This document shows positions 51,559 to 60,120 of a DNA stretch of 64,000 nucleotides, in pieces. Made by a program: the position numbers and the translations under genes. Below the pieces are notes generated by a model. That model saw nothing but the letters and a program-made list of their open reading frames with translations. It had not been told where the DNA came from and made no database searches. Source of the stretch: Oscillospiraceae bacterium (GTDB lineage Bacteria; Bacillota; Clostridia; Oscillospirales; Ruminococcaceae); the NCBI GenBank assembly GCA_024684395.1, contig JAIKWY010000223.1, positions 1 to 64,000 of the forward strand, given 5' to 3'. Each line of letters begins with the position of its first letter. Position 1 is the first letter of the stretch.

Positions 51559-52551
51559 TTACGCCTCTTTCATAGCTTCGATCGTGCGGGCGATCTCGTT
51601 GACCATGTCGCCCTCCACACAGCGCTTTGCCTGCCGGATGGCGTTGAAGAACGCCTTGGCATCCGAGCTGCCGTGCGCCTTGATGACGGGGTATGCCGCA
51701 CCGAGGATGATGCCGCCGCCCTCTTCCTTGTAGTCCATCTGCTTCCGGAATGCCTTGATCTTCCCGAGGATGAACAGCGCCGCCAGCTTTCCGCCGCCGC
51801 TGAACCAGTCCTGTAGCTTGTCCCGGAAGAAGCCGCCCATGCCCTCATAGAGCTTGAGGATCATGTTCCCCGCAAAGCCGTCCGCCACGACCACGTCAAA
51901 GTTGCCCTGCGGGAGCTCACGAGCCTCCGCATTGCCGACAAAGTTGAGCGAGGACGCCTGCAACAGCTTGTAGGTCTCGAGCTCGAGCTCTCTGCCCTTC
52001 GTCTCCTCGGCACCGACATTCAGCAGACCCACACGGGGGCGCTCGATGCCCTTGACGCATTTCATATATGCCGAACCCATGACGGCGAACTGCACCATCA
52101 TTTCGGGGCGGCACTCGATATTGGCGCCCGCATCGAGCAGAATGAATTTGTCCTTGGCGGTGGGGAGCATGGCAGTCATGGCAGGGCGCTTGATGCCCTT
52201 GATCCGGCGTGTGATGAGCGTGGCGCCCGTCACCAGACCCCCGGAGCTGCCGGCGCTGATGAAGGCATCGCCCTGCCCGTCCCGGAGCGCCTGCAAGCCC
52301 ACCGCAAGGGAAGTGTCCTTTCCCTCCTTGACGATGGTCGCCGGCTGCGCATGGATGTCAAAGACCTCCGGCGCATGGAGCAGCTTCATGTCGGCGATGT
52401 TCACGCCAAGCTCCTCCGCACAGGCACGGATCTTCGCCTCGTCCCCGCAGAGCGTCATTTCCACGCCCAGCTCGTCGATCGCCTGCCGTGCCGCCTTTAT
52501 GATCTCGGCAGGCGCATTGTCCCCGCCGAATGCATCTATGATGATGTTCAT
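51559..52551 (-). CDS. plsX: Phosphate acyltransferase PlsX
   Basis: PlsX makes acyl phosphate from acyl-ACP for phosphatidic acid synthesis. The 330-residue protein has DAFGGDNAP at the start, SAGSSGGLVTGATL, GLLNVGAEETKG and VVADGFAGNMILK, all typical. AGAGGTG precedes the ATG. No acpP gene lies between plsX and rnc, unlike in many Firmicutes. It follows the LRR cluster by 36 bases. Confidence 0.96.
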   Translation of the reverse strand: MNIIIDAFGGDNAPAEIIKAARQAIDELGVEMTLCGDEAKIRACAEELGVNIADMKLLHAPEVFDIHAQPATIVKEGKDTSLAVGLQALRDGQGDAFISAGSSGGLVTGATLITRRIKGIKRPAMTAMLPTAKDKFILLDAGANIECRPEMMVQFAVMGSAYMKCVKGIERPRVGLLNVGAEETKGRELELETYKLLQASSLNFVGNAEARELPQGNFDVVVADGFAGNMILKLYEGMGGFFRDKLQDWFSGGGKLAALFILGKIKAFRKQMDYKEEGGGIILGAAYPVIKAHGSSDAKAFFNAIRQAKRCVEGDMVNEIARTIEAMKEA

Positions 52552-52587
52552 GTGTTCACCTCTTTGTGAATGATTTGTCGCTAATTA

Positions 52588-53619
52588 TCAGTATTTATGC
52601 CCGCAGCGGGAGCATTTGGTACCGAAAAGCCCCTTTTTCAATCGACCGGCGCAGTATTCACAGTAGCCCTTCTGTGGAAAACCTGCATATTGAAAAATAG
52701 GAAATTGATAAATAGGTGTCCTTACCTGTTCCGGATCGAGAGCAGTGCAATCCTTAAACATAAAACCGATGCTTACCAGGCTGTCTGGGAAGGTGACAGA
52801 GGTCAGACTGGTGCAGCCAGAGAATGCATTTTCTCCGATACTTGTCACGCTGTTTGGGATGGTGATCGAGGTCAGACTGGTGCAGCCAGAGAATGCATGA
52901 ACTCCGATGCTTGTCACACTGTCCGGAATAGTGACAGAGGTCAGGCTGGCGCAGTCATGGAACACATAACTATCGATTTTTGTCATGCTACCTGGAATGT
53001 TGACAGATCTCAGACTGGTGCAGCCAGAGAATGCATGAACTTCGATGCTTGTCACACTGTCAGGAATGGTGACAGAGGTCAGACTGGTGCAACCATTGAA
53101 CGCCGCCACCCCGATATATGTCACATTGTTCGGAATGGTGACAGAGGTCAGACTGGTGCAACCATTGAACATCAACCTCCCGATTCTTGTCACACTGGTC
53201 GAGATGGTGACAGAGGTCAGACTGGTGCAGCCATCGAATACAAGCTCGTCGATAAGTGTCACACTGTTAGGGATAGTGATAGAGGTCAGGCTGGTGCAGT
53301 TCTTAAACGCACAATTATCGATGCTTGTAACGCTATCCGGGATGGTAACAGAGGTCAGGCGGGTGCAGCCTTGGAATGCACTGCGTCCGATGCTTGTCAC
53401 GCCGTCAGCGAATGTGACAGAGGACAGGCTGGTGCAGTTTTTAAATCCTTCGGGCATATAAGTCACACTTTTGGGGATGGTGACAGAAGTCAGGTTTGTG
53501 CAGTAATGGAACGCTCTATCTCCGATGCTTTCCACGCCTTCCGGGATCACAACATCCGGCAAATAGCCATTGTATTCTTTCAGCATGCCATACTCAATGA
53601 TAAAATCTGAATTATTCAC
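52588..53619 (-). CDS. BspA-type LRR protein with C-terminal zinc ribbon
   Basis: A 343-residue protein. The opening FIIEYGMLKEYNG is followed by VVIPEGVESIG and about eleven 23-residue LRR units of the type FxGCTSLTSVTIPDSVTSI. The end has ALDPEQ and a zinc ribbon CEYC...CSRC. There is no signal peptide, so it should be cytosolic, unlike most BspA proteins. The repeats are nearly identical at DNA level. Start is GTG 53619 with AAGGAGG upstream, overlapping the mini-ORF by four bases. Function unknown. Confidence 0.85.
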   Translation of the reverse strand: MNNSDFIIEYGMLKEYNGYLPDVVIPEGVESIGDRAFHYCTNLTSVTIPKSVTYMPEGFKNCTSLSSVTFADGVTSIGRSAFQGCTRLTSVTIPDSVTSIDNCAFKNCTSLTSITIPNSVTLIDELVFDGCTSLTSVTISTSVTRIGRLMFNGCTSLTSVTIPNNVTYIGVAAFNGCTSLTSVTIPDSVTSIEVHAFSGCTSLRSVNIPGSMTKIDSYVFHDCASLTSVTIPDSVTSIGVHAFSGCTSLTSITIPNSVTSIGENAFSGCTSLTSVTFPDSLVSIGFMFKDCTALDPEQVRTPIYQFPIFQYAGFPQKGYCEYCAGRLKKGLFGTKCSRCGHKY

Positions 53620-53705
53620 ATCAACACACCTCCTTCAAAACCGCTGATGCGCTGCTCCCGTGTTGTCAGCAGCCGGCTGCAAAGATCACATATGATTGCC
53701 TGCAT
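53616..53705 (-). CDS. 29-residue CxxC mini-protein
   Basis: A 30-codon frame starts with ATG 53705 behind a strong AGGAGGG, has CDLC at 7-10 and ends in ATGTGA, which overlaps the GTG start of the LRR gene by four bases. The upstream site and the overlap suggest it is translated and coupled. CDLC resembles half of the zinc ribbons of the neighbouring proteins. It could instead be a leader peptide or a remnant. Confidence 0.5.
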   Translation of the reverse strand: MQAIICDLCSRLLTTREQRISGFEGGVLM

Positions 53706-53724
53706 CGTGATCCCTCCTGATTTA

Positions 53725-54606
53725 TTATTTATTAAGCTCCGTACAATCCAGAAACACATCCCGCCCGAGCTGTATCCCGTCCGGCAGGCTGACATGTTCC
53801 AGCCGTCCGCACCGCCAGAATGCCCGGTCGCCGATGCGCTGCACGCTCGCCGGGATGGCGATCTCCGTCAGGTTCCCGCAGTCGATGAAGGCGCCGTCCT
53901 TGATGTGCGTCACGCCTTCTTCAAGGATGACCTCCGTCAGGCTCGTACATCCCCGGAAGGCATCACCGCCGATCTGCGCCACCGTCCCCGGGATGCGGAT
54001 GCGTTTGAGACTGGTGCAGTCCCGGAACGCCGCATTGTCAATGAGCTTCATGCCCTCGGGGATCGTCACTTCTGTCAGCTGCGTGCAGCCCTCGAACATC
54101 CCGATCGGGAGGCTTTCCAGCCCCTCCGGCAGATCCGCTGAGGTCAGGCGCTCACAGCCCGCAAAGGCATACTCACCGAGCTCCGTTCCGGCGCCCAGGA
54201 TCGTGGCTTTTGTCAGCAGCTCGCAGCCGCTGAATGCCCGGTAGCCGATGCGCTCCACGCTCGCCGGGATGGTGATACTGCGCAGTGTCGGGCTGTCGCA
54301 GAATGCCTGTCTGCCGATTTTTGTCACGCTCTCCGGGATGGAAATGCTGTTCAGCCCGAAGTCCTCGAAGCACCGGTTGCCGATCGCCGTCACGGTCTCC
54401 GGGAGGACAACATCCACCGCATCACCGTAGTAGGCTTTCAGGACGCCGTTCTCGATCCAGAAGTCACCCGCCAGGATGACAGGCTCCGGCTCACCCGGCT
54501 GCAAGGTATACTGCGCACCGCATTCCGTGCAGGTGTACTGCCTGCCCTTTTTCGAGAACTGCGTATTTCCGCAGCGCTTGCAGTACATCGTCTGCATGGT
54601 CTGCAT
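53725..54606 (-). CDS. LRR protein with N-terminal zinc ribbon
   Basis: About 293 residues. The N-terminus is a zinc ribbon CKRC...CTEC, then the shared opening FWIENGVLKAYYG, VVLPETVTAIG and about eight BspA-type repeats up to FLDCTELNK. No signal peptide. The start is one of several close ATGs; 54606 has GGGGTG at a good distance, 54612 is possible. It begins 13 bases after the upstream LRR gene. Confidence 0.83.
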   Translation of the reverse strand: MQTMQTMYCKRCGNTQFSKKGRQYTCTECGAQYTLQPGEPEPVILAGDFWIENGVLKAYYGDAVDVVLPETVTAIGNRCFEDFGLNSISIPESVTKIGRQAFCDSPTLRSITIPASVERIGYRAFSGCELLTKATILGAGTELGEYAFAGCERLTSADLPEGLESLPIGMFEGCTQLTEVTIPEGMKLIDNAAFRDCTSLKRIRIPGTVAQIGGDAFRGCTSLTEVILEEGVTHIKDGAFIDCGNLTEIAIPASVQRIGDRAFWRCGRLEHVSLPDGIQLGRDVFLDCTELNK

Positions 54607-54619
54607 CGTCATCACCCCG

Positions 54620-55876
54620 CTACAGCCGGAACCGATCCTCCGGCGCTGCAAAGCCGAAATGTTCTTCCTTGTAATGCATCAGAAAGAGCTGCACCTCATG
54701 GAAACCGCACACGATGGCAGCTTCGATGCAGTCGTCGATATTGTCCGCCGTCAGGAGCTCACGGCGCTGTATCACATGCCTGATATGCGCCAGCTCCTCC
54801 GGTTCCTGCAAGCAGTTTTGGAGCGCTATATGGAGATGCCCCTCCAGATACCTGCGTGTGACGGCATCCTCCGGATGATCCTCCACGACCTGCACCGCCA
54901 GCTCCGCAAACTCATATTGGTCTGAGCAATTGTAGTTCCCGGTGAGGATCATGTTCAGGCAGATGGAAAAATACCGCCTGTGATCACTGATGGAAGCCGG
55001 GTGCGTGCCATCCAGTGCCCGTAGTCTTTCACTGCATCTGCGGATGGTTTCCGGATCCAGCTCCATGCTGCGGATGGTAATGCTTTGCAGTGCATCGAAG
55101 CAGTCGAACGCACCTCTGCCGATCTGCGTCAGACTGTCCGGGAGCCTGATCTGCCGCAGGCTTTTGCAAAACATGAACGCACTGTCGCCGATGCTCGTCA
55201 GACCCTCCGGAAGGCAGATGCTGTCAAGGCGTCCGCATGCATAGAATGCATCGTTCCCGATGCTCGTCAGACCCTCCGAAAGGCAGATGCTGTCAAGGCG
55301 TCCGCATCCACAGAATGCACTGTCGCCGATGCATGTCACGCTGCCCGGTATCGTCACAGAGGTCAGGTATTCACAGTATTCAAAAGCGGATCCTGCGATG
55401 CTCGTCAGACTGTCCGGCAGTACCAGAGAGGTCAGTCTGCAATCGCTAAACGCTTTTTCTCCGATGCTCGTCAGGCTGTCGGAGAAGGCGATCGCTGTAA
55501 GCTCCGTGCAGCCTTCAAAGGCGCCGTTCCCGATGCTCGTCAGCGTGTGCGGGAGGACGACATCGGTGATGCTTTCACAGCCGCAGAACACACGGTCTGC
55601 GATGTGCGTCACGCCTTCGGGGATCACGATCCCACCCACAGGCTCCAGCTCGATGGGACGCACCCCATATTCCCGCATCGCTTCCTCTAACAGTGTCCTG
55701 TATGGAGTCGATGTGCCCCAGCCGATAAAGTCCTCCAGCACGCCGTCTTTGATGACAAAGTCCGAAGCCGAGGTAACCGGCATATCATAGAAGGCACCGC
55801 ACCCGGCGCATACCATCCCTCTGACGTGTCCGCCAAGATCGGCGCTGCCGCATCTTCCGCATCTGCGTGACTGCAT
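54620..55876 (-). CDS. LRR protein with N-terminal zinc ribbon and helical tail
   Basis: A 418-residue protein: zinc ribbon CGRC...CAGC (about 7-30), the opening FVIKDGVLEDFIG, an insert, VVIPEGV-like IVIPEGVTHIA and about eight LRR units. From about residue 270 it is a helical region (CSERLRAL...HYKEEHFGF) with no LRR. Two repeats at 55190-55330 are almost identical in DNA. ATG 55876 follows AGGAGG. No signal peptide. Confidence 0.83.
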   Translation of the reverse strand: MQSRRCGRCGSADLGGHVRGMVCAGCGAFYDMPVTSASDFVIKDGVLEDFIGWGTSTPYRTLLEEAMREYGVRPIELEPVGGIVIPEGVTHIADRVFCGCESITDVVLPHTLTSIGNGAFEGCTELTAIAFSDSLTSIGEKAFSDCRLTSLVLPDSLTSIAGSAFEYCEYLTSVTIPGSVTCIGDSAFCGCGRLDSICLSEGLTSIGNDAFYACGRLDSICLPEGLTSIGDSAFMFCKSLRQIRLPDSLTQIGRGAFDCFDALQSITIRSMELDPETIRRCSERLRALDGTHPASISDHRRYFSICLNMILTGNYNCSDQYEFAELAVQVVEDHPEDAVTRRYLEGHLHIALQNCLQEPEELAHIRHVIQRRELLTADNIDDCIEAAIVCGFHEVQLFLMHYKEEHFGFAAPEDRFRL

Positions 55877-55902
55877 GGCTGTCCTCCTTGTGTTGCGCCG
55901 CC

Positions 55903-56884
55903 TTATCCCCACCGGCGGCAGTAATCCTTTGATAGTACGAGATCACAGCGTGGGCATGTGTACTTAAAAATACCGTTCAGTTTTCCGCCGCAGCGCACAC
56001 AGTACCCACCATATTTGCAAAAGCCTGTTCTCTGGAACACAGGTCTCTGGGCAACCGGCGGCACCTTCACGGTCTTAGGATCAAGGGATACACAACCTGA
56101 AAAAGCATTTTCACCAATAAACGTCACCGTATCGGGAAGAACCAGCGTAGTCAGCTTTTTGCAGTCTGAAAAAGCACATTTCCCGATTGTTTCCAGATGA
56201 TCCGGAAAGCTGACAGTCGTCAGATTTTCACATTGGTCAAATGCGCAATCTCCGATGTATAACAAAGTGGAAGGAAGCGTCAGAGACGTCGGTCTTTTAC
56301 AGTATCTGAACGCCCACTGAAGGATGACCCGCACGCCCTCAGGGATCGTCACATTCTTCAAATTTTCGCAACAGTAGAAGGCTGAACTGCCCAGCGTGTC
56401 CAGACTGCTGGAGAGCCGTGCGGAAACCAAAGACGTACAACTGCCAAATGCCTGTCCCTGAACCGTTGTCACGGAATCCGGAAGCGTGATGCTTTTCAGG
56501 TTTCTGCATTCGTCAAATGCCATATGTCCGATGATCTGTACTCCATAGGGAATATGGACTTCTTCAATGGGCAGTCTTCTGAAACACTGTTCTCCGATCG
56601 CAACGACACCGCTCGGGATCTCCACAATGGGTGAATCACCGTAATACTTCACGAGAACTCCATTGTTGATGGAACAGCCGTCATCCTTTGCCCGCTGTTC
56701 CATTGTTGATGGAACAGCCGTCATCCTTTGCCCGTTGGGTCGCTTTTTCAGCTGCCTGAGCCGCATCAAACACGCCCCGGATTTCTTTTAAAGAGTATTG
56801 CATCCCGCAGTTCATGCATTTGAAAGCATTGTTAGATTTTATGAGCTGATTGCTTCCGCAAACTTCACATTTCAACACAGCCAT
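55903..56884 (-). pseudogene. LRR-zinc ribbon gene frameshifted by a 40-base duplication
   Basis: The 5' piece (56884 to 56681) encodes an N-terminal zinc ribbon (CEVC...CMNC) and stops after 67 codons. The 3' piece (to 55903) resumes with the opening CSINNGVLVKYYG, about seven LRR units, SLDPKT and a second zinc ribbon CVRC...CPRC. Removing one 40-base unit of the tandem duplication at 56661-56734 joins them in frame. So the gene is either switched off by slippage, recently broken, or misassembled. Confidence 0.8.
56661..56734. repeat. 40-base tandem duplication in the LRR gene
   Basis: Positions 56661-56694 and 56701-56734 are identical over 34 bases, with a period of 40. At the junction CTGTTCCAT...ATGGAACAG (56695-56717) forms a 9-bp hairpin. 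Because 40 is not a multiple of three, gain or loss of one unit shifts the reading frame. Confidence 0.92.
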
Positions 56885-57453
56885 TACTTTTCCTCCTGCC
56901 GTACAATACAGTAATTATTCCGGAAGCGCTGGATGCCCTTCACGCCCGCCGGGAGGGAGACTCTGGTCAGCGCATCGCAGCCGTCAAAGATCTCGTTGCC
57001 CATGAGCTGTACGCTGTCCGGGATATAGACGGATGTGATCTTCGTATTGCCCCGGAATGCCATCTCCGTGACCACACGCACGCCGTCCGGGATGATGACC
57101 TCGCCGGTACATGCCGAGCCGTCTGCCACGATCCCGTTCACGATGACGAGCGGATCCTCCGCCTGCCGCTCCCGGAGCCACGGTGTGCCCTGGAACGCCT
57201 CGCCCCGGATCTCCCGCAGCGTCTCCGGGAACACGATGTCCACAAGGTCCTTGCAGTCCAGGAACGCCTGAAACCCGATCGCCGTCAGCCCGGTCGGCAG
57301 AATGACCGACTCAAACGGCATGTCATGGAAGCACAGCATCCCAAGGCGGCGCACCCCCGCAGGCACCATCACGGCGGCACTGCTGCCGAGGTATTGCTTT
57401 ACGGAATCGCCCTCGATCCGGAAGTTTGCCGGATCATCATCATACAGTTCCAT
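56884..57453 (-). CDS. LRR protein without zinc ribbon
   Basis: A 189-residue protein. The opening FRIEGDSVKQYLG and VMVPAGVRRLG match the cluster motif, followed by about five LRR units with an insert at WLRERQAEDPLVIVNG. It has no Cys pairs, unlike its neighbours. ATG 57453 has AGGAGG upstream. Its stop shares one base with the start of the next gene (TAATG). Confidence 0.82.
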   Translation of the reverse strand: MELYDDDPANFRIEGDSVKQYLGSSAAVMVPAGVRRLGMLCFHDMPFESVILPTGLTAIGFQAFLDCKDLVDIVFPETLREIRGEAFQGTPWLRERQAEDPLVIVNGIVADGSACTGEVIIPDGVRVVTEMAFRGNTKITSVYIPDSVQLMGNEIFDGCDALTRVSLPAGVKGIQRFRNNYCIVRQEEK

Positions 57454-57467
57454 ATTCCATCCTCCTG

Positions 57468-58712
57468 TTAATCCCGATAGACCTTCCCGCACCGGGAACA
57501 GATCCAGAACAGTGCAGCGTAATGGATCCGACCGCCGCAGTATTCGCAGTAGCCCTTTTCCATAAAGCCTGTCCCGGCAAGCACCCTGTTTTGCACGTTT
57601 TCCGAGATATGCGTCTGTTCCGGGTCAAGCGCCTTGCAGTCCCGGAAGGCATCTATCTCCACGAACACCGTGTCCGGCATCGTGACGGATGTCAGCGCCG
57701 TACAGCCCCGGAATGCCTCTGCGCCGATGCGCTCCACGCTTTCCGGGATCGTCACCTTCACAAGATGCGCATTGCCATAGAATGCCTTCGGTGCGATGCT
57801 CTTGATACAGTCCGGGATCGTGACTTCATCATCATCGCCGGTGAAGCCCTCCAGCACACCCTTGCTGATGCGGAGCGTGCCGGTCGGGAGCTTTCCGTTT
57901 TCCTCGATGCTCTCCGCCAGTCTGCCGTGCGGCTCGGAATAATATTTCTGATCGAACCACGCCCCGCACGCCTTGCAGACAAGCTGTGTGCCCTCTGTCA
58001 CCAGCTTCCTGCCGCAGCGTGAACAATAGCCCTGAAACACAAGATCCGCATCAAAGAACGTGCCCTTCTGCGGCACCGGAACGCTGATTCTTTCCGGATC
58101 GAGCGCCGGACAGAACCCGAATACATTGCTGCCGACCTCCGTCACGCTGTCTGCGACAGTGACCGAAGTCAGGCGCATGGATGTCGTGAATGCTTCGCTC
58201 CCGATGTATGCCACGCCGCCCGGGATGGTGACAGCAGTCAGCGCACCTCTTGCAAATGCCTTTGTCCCGATCGTCCGCAGCGTGGAAGGCAGGCTGACCG
58301 TTCCGAGGTCGATGCAGCTCCCGAACGCCTCATCCCCCACGGAGGCAACGCCCTCCGAAAGCGTGAGCGCCTGCATTCCGCAGTGAAAGAACGCCTTGAA
58401 GCTGATATGCCTGATGCCAGCCGGGACAGTGACCTTTGTCATTGCCTCGCAATAGCTGAACGCATACTTCCCGATATAGAGCAGGCTGTCCGGGAGGTTG
58501 ATCTCCCTGAGCTGTCTGCAATTATAAAATGCCGAATCCCGGATCTTTTGCAGCCCCTCCGGGAGGATGACCTGTTCCACAGGGAGCGCTTCGAAGCATT
58601 TCTCCCCGATCTCCTTCACATCTGCCGGAACGGTCACGACCGGATCGCTCCCGGTGTACTGCTCCAGCACGCCGAAACGGATGACAAAGTCCCGGTGCAT
58701 CGTGTTCTCCAT
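57468..58712 (-). CDS. Double LRR-zinc ribbon protein
   Basis: A 414-residue protein made of two LRR-zinc ribbon units in tandem. Unit 1: FVIRFGVLEQYTG, LRRs, ALDPER, GYCSRCG...CKACG. Unit 2: LRISKGVLEGFTG, LRRs, ALDPEQ, GYCEYCGG...CSRCG. No signal peptide. It is the first gene of the cluster, 34 bases after trmFO, with AAAGGGG before the ATG. Confidence 0.85.
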   Translation of the reverse strand: MENTMHRDFVIRFGVLEQYTGSDPVVTVPADVKEIGEKCFEALPVEQVILPEGLQKIRDSAFYNCRQLREINLPDSLLYIGKYAFSYCEAMTKVTVPAGIRHISFKAFFHCGMQALTLSEGVASVGDEAFGSCIDLGTVSLPSTLRTIGTKAFARGALTAVTIPGGVAYIGSEAFTTSMRLTSVTVADSVTEVGSNVFGFCPALDPERISVPVPQKGTFFDADLVFQGYCSRCGRKLVTEGTQLVCKACGAWFDQKYYSEPHGRLAESIEENGKLPTGTLRISKGVLEGFTGDDDEVTIPDCIKSIAPKAFYGNAHLVKVTIPESVERIGAEAFRGCTALTSVTMPDTVFVEIDAFRDCKALDPEQTHISENVQNRVLAGTGFMEKGYCEYCGGRIHYAALFWICSRCGKVYRD

Positions 58713-58746
58713 CGGATCCCGCCCCTTTCACATTTCTGTGTACGTC

Positions 58747-60054
58747 CTATTGCAGCTCGGAAAGCGCCTGTTTCAGGCATTCCACAGCCGTATCTGCAAT
58801 AAATTGATAGCGCTCCTGCTTGCCCCGGATGCGTGTTTCCGGGCTCGGGAGCATCCCCATGTTGGCGCCCATCGGCTGGAAATCCGCCGCACCGCCCTCG
58901 CTGACATAGGCAGCCAGTGCGCCCATCATCGTGCCCCTCGGGAGGATGTAGGGCGTTTTCCCCTGCATTCTCCGTGCAAGGCTCTTGCCTGCGATCATGC
59001 CGGAAGCAGCCGATTCCATATAGCCCTCCACGCCGGTCATCTGTCCGGCAAAGAAGAGGTTCTCGCTCTCCCGCAGCATGTAGTCCGCTTCGAGGAGCTT
59101 GGGGCTGTCGAGGAAGAAGTTGCGGTGCATCACGCCATAGCGGAGAAATTCCGCATGTCCGAGCCCCGGGATCATGCCGAAGACACGCTTCTGCTCGCCG
59201 AATTTCAGGTTCGTCTGGAAGCCCACGAGGTTGAACATCGTGCCTTCCCGGTTCTCACGCCGGAGCTGTACCGCCGCATACGGACGGAAGCCCGTGCGGG
59301 GGTCACGCAGTCCCACCGGCTTCAAAGGACCAAAGCGCAGCGTGTCGATGCCACGGGAACCGAGCACCTCCACCGGCATACAGCCCTCATAGACCCGGAA
59401 CGCCGCCTTGTCATGCTCATGGAGGGGCGCTTTTTCGGCATTCACGAGTGCCTCCCAGAATGCCTCGTACTCCTCCTTGTTCATCGGGCAGTTGAGATAA
59501 TCCGCATCGCCCCGGTCATAGCGTGACTGCGCAAAGACCTTGGTCATGTCGAGGGAATCCGCTGCCACGACGGGCGCTGCCGCATCGAAGAAGCTCAGTC
59601 TTGCACCGCAGCGTTCCTCGATCGCCTTTGCCATCGCATCCGAGGTCAGAGGACCCGTGGCGATCACGGCATTGCGCTCCGGCAAAGCACTCAGCTCCTC
59701 CCGGATGACCGTGATGAGCGGATGATCCTCGATCTCCTGCGTCACCAGCGCCGAGAACTGCTCCCGGTCAACGGCAAGCGCACCGCCCGCCGCCACTGCA
59801 CAAGCCTTTGCACAGCGCACGAGCAGGCTCCCTTGCAGTTCCATCTCATATTTGAGCAGACCGCCCGCAGATGCCAGACGGCTTGCCTTGAGGGAATTGG
59901 AGCACACCAGCTCCGCCAGCCCCTCTTTATGATGCGCCGACGAGAACTTCACCGGTTTCATTTCATAGAGCTTCACGGCGATACCCGCCTGTGCCAGCGC
60001 CCAGGCTGCCTCACACCCGGCCAAGCCGCCGCCGATCACGATTGCTTCTTGCAT
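58747..60054 (-). CDS. trmFO: Folate-dependent tRNA uracil-54 methyltransferase
   Basis: TrmFO makes ribothymidine at U54 of tRNA from methylene-THF with FADH2. The 435-residue flavoprotein has the dinucleotide motif GGGLAGCEAA (8-17), CSNSLKASRLASAGGLLK and FAGQMTGVEGYMESAASG near the end. ATG 60054 follows AAGGAG. In Firmicutes it is usually beside topA and dprA; here topA is 1 kb upstream, with a repeat, a gene fragment, a lipoprotein gene and a zinc-ribbon gene between. Confidence 0.96.
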   Translation of the reverse strand: MQEAIVIGGGLAGCEAAWALAQAGIAVKLYEMKPVKFSSAHHKEGLAELVCSNSLKASRLASAGGLLKYEMELQGSLLVRCAKACAVAAGGALAVDREQFSALVTQEIEDHPLITVIREELSALPERNAVIATGPLTSDAMAKAIEERCGARLSFFDAAAPVVAADSLDMTKVFAQSRYDRGDADYLNCPMNKEEYEAFWEALVNAEKAPLHEHDKAAFRVYEGCMPVEVLGSRGIDTLRFGPLKPVGLRDPRTGFRPYAAVQLRRENREGTMFNLVGFQTNLKFGEQKRVFGMIPGLGHAEFLRYGVMHRNFFLDSPKLLEADYMLRESENLFFAGQMTGVEGYMESAASGMIAGKSLARRMQGKTPYILPRGTMMGALAAYVSEGGAADFQPMGANMGMLPSPETRIRGKQERYQFIADTAVECLKQALSELQ

Positions 60055-60070
60055 AATTCTCCTTCTGAAT

Positions 60071-60120
60071 AGCATTGCAGCCTTGCGAAGCTTGGCTGCA
60101 AGCGGTATACTGCACCATCA
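60071..60120 (-). repeat. Dispersed structured repeat, partial copy H
   Basis: Read on the minus strand: CCGCTTGCAGCC-AAGCTTCGCAA-GGCTGCAATGC. This is the central hairpin of copy F' and little else. It lies exactly between trmFO and the fragment that duplicates its 5' end. Confidence 0.65.

Noticed and set aside
52795..53520. Regularly spaced repeats that could suggest a CRISPR array
   Set aside because: The 69-base period has no unique spacers and is in frame with LRR units; no cas gene is near.
52597..53610. Plus-strand frame opposite the LRR gene with a regular 23-residue repeat
   Set aside because: Its periodicity only mirrors the LRR DNA repeats; there is no ribosome site.
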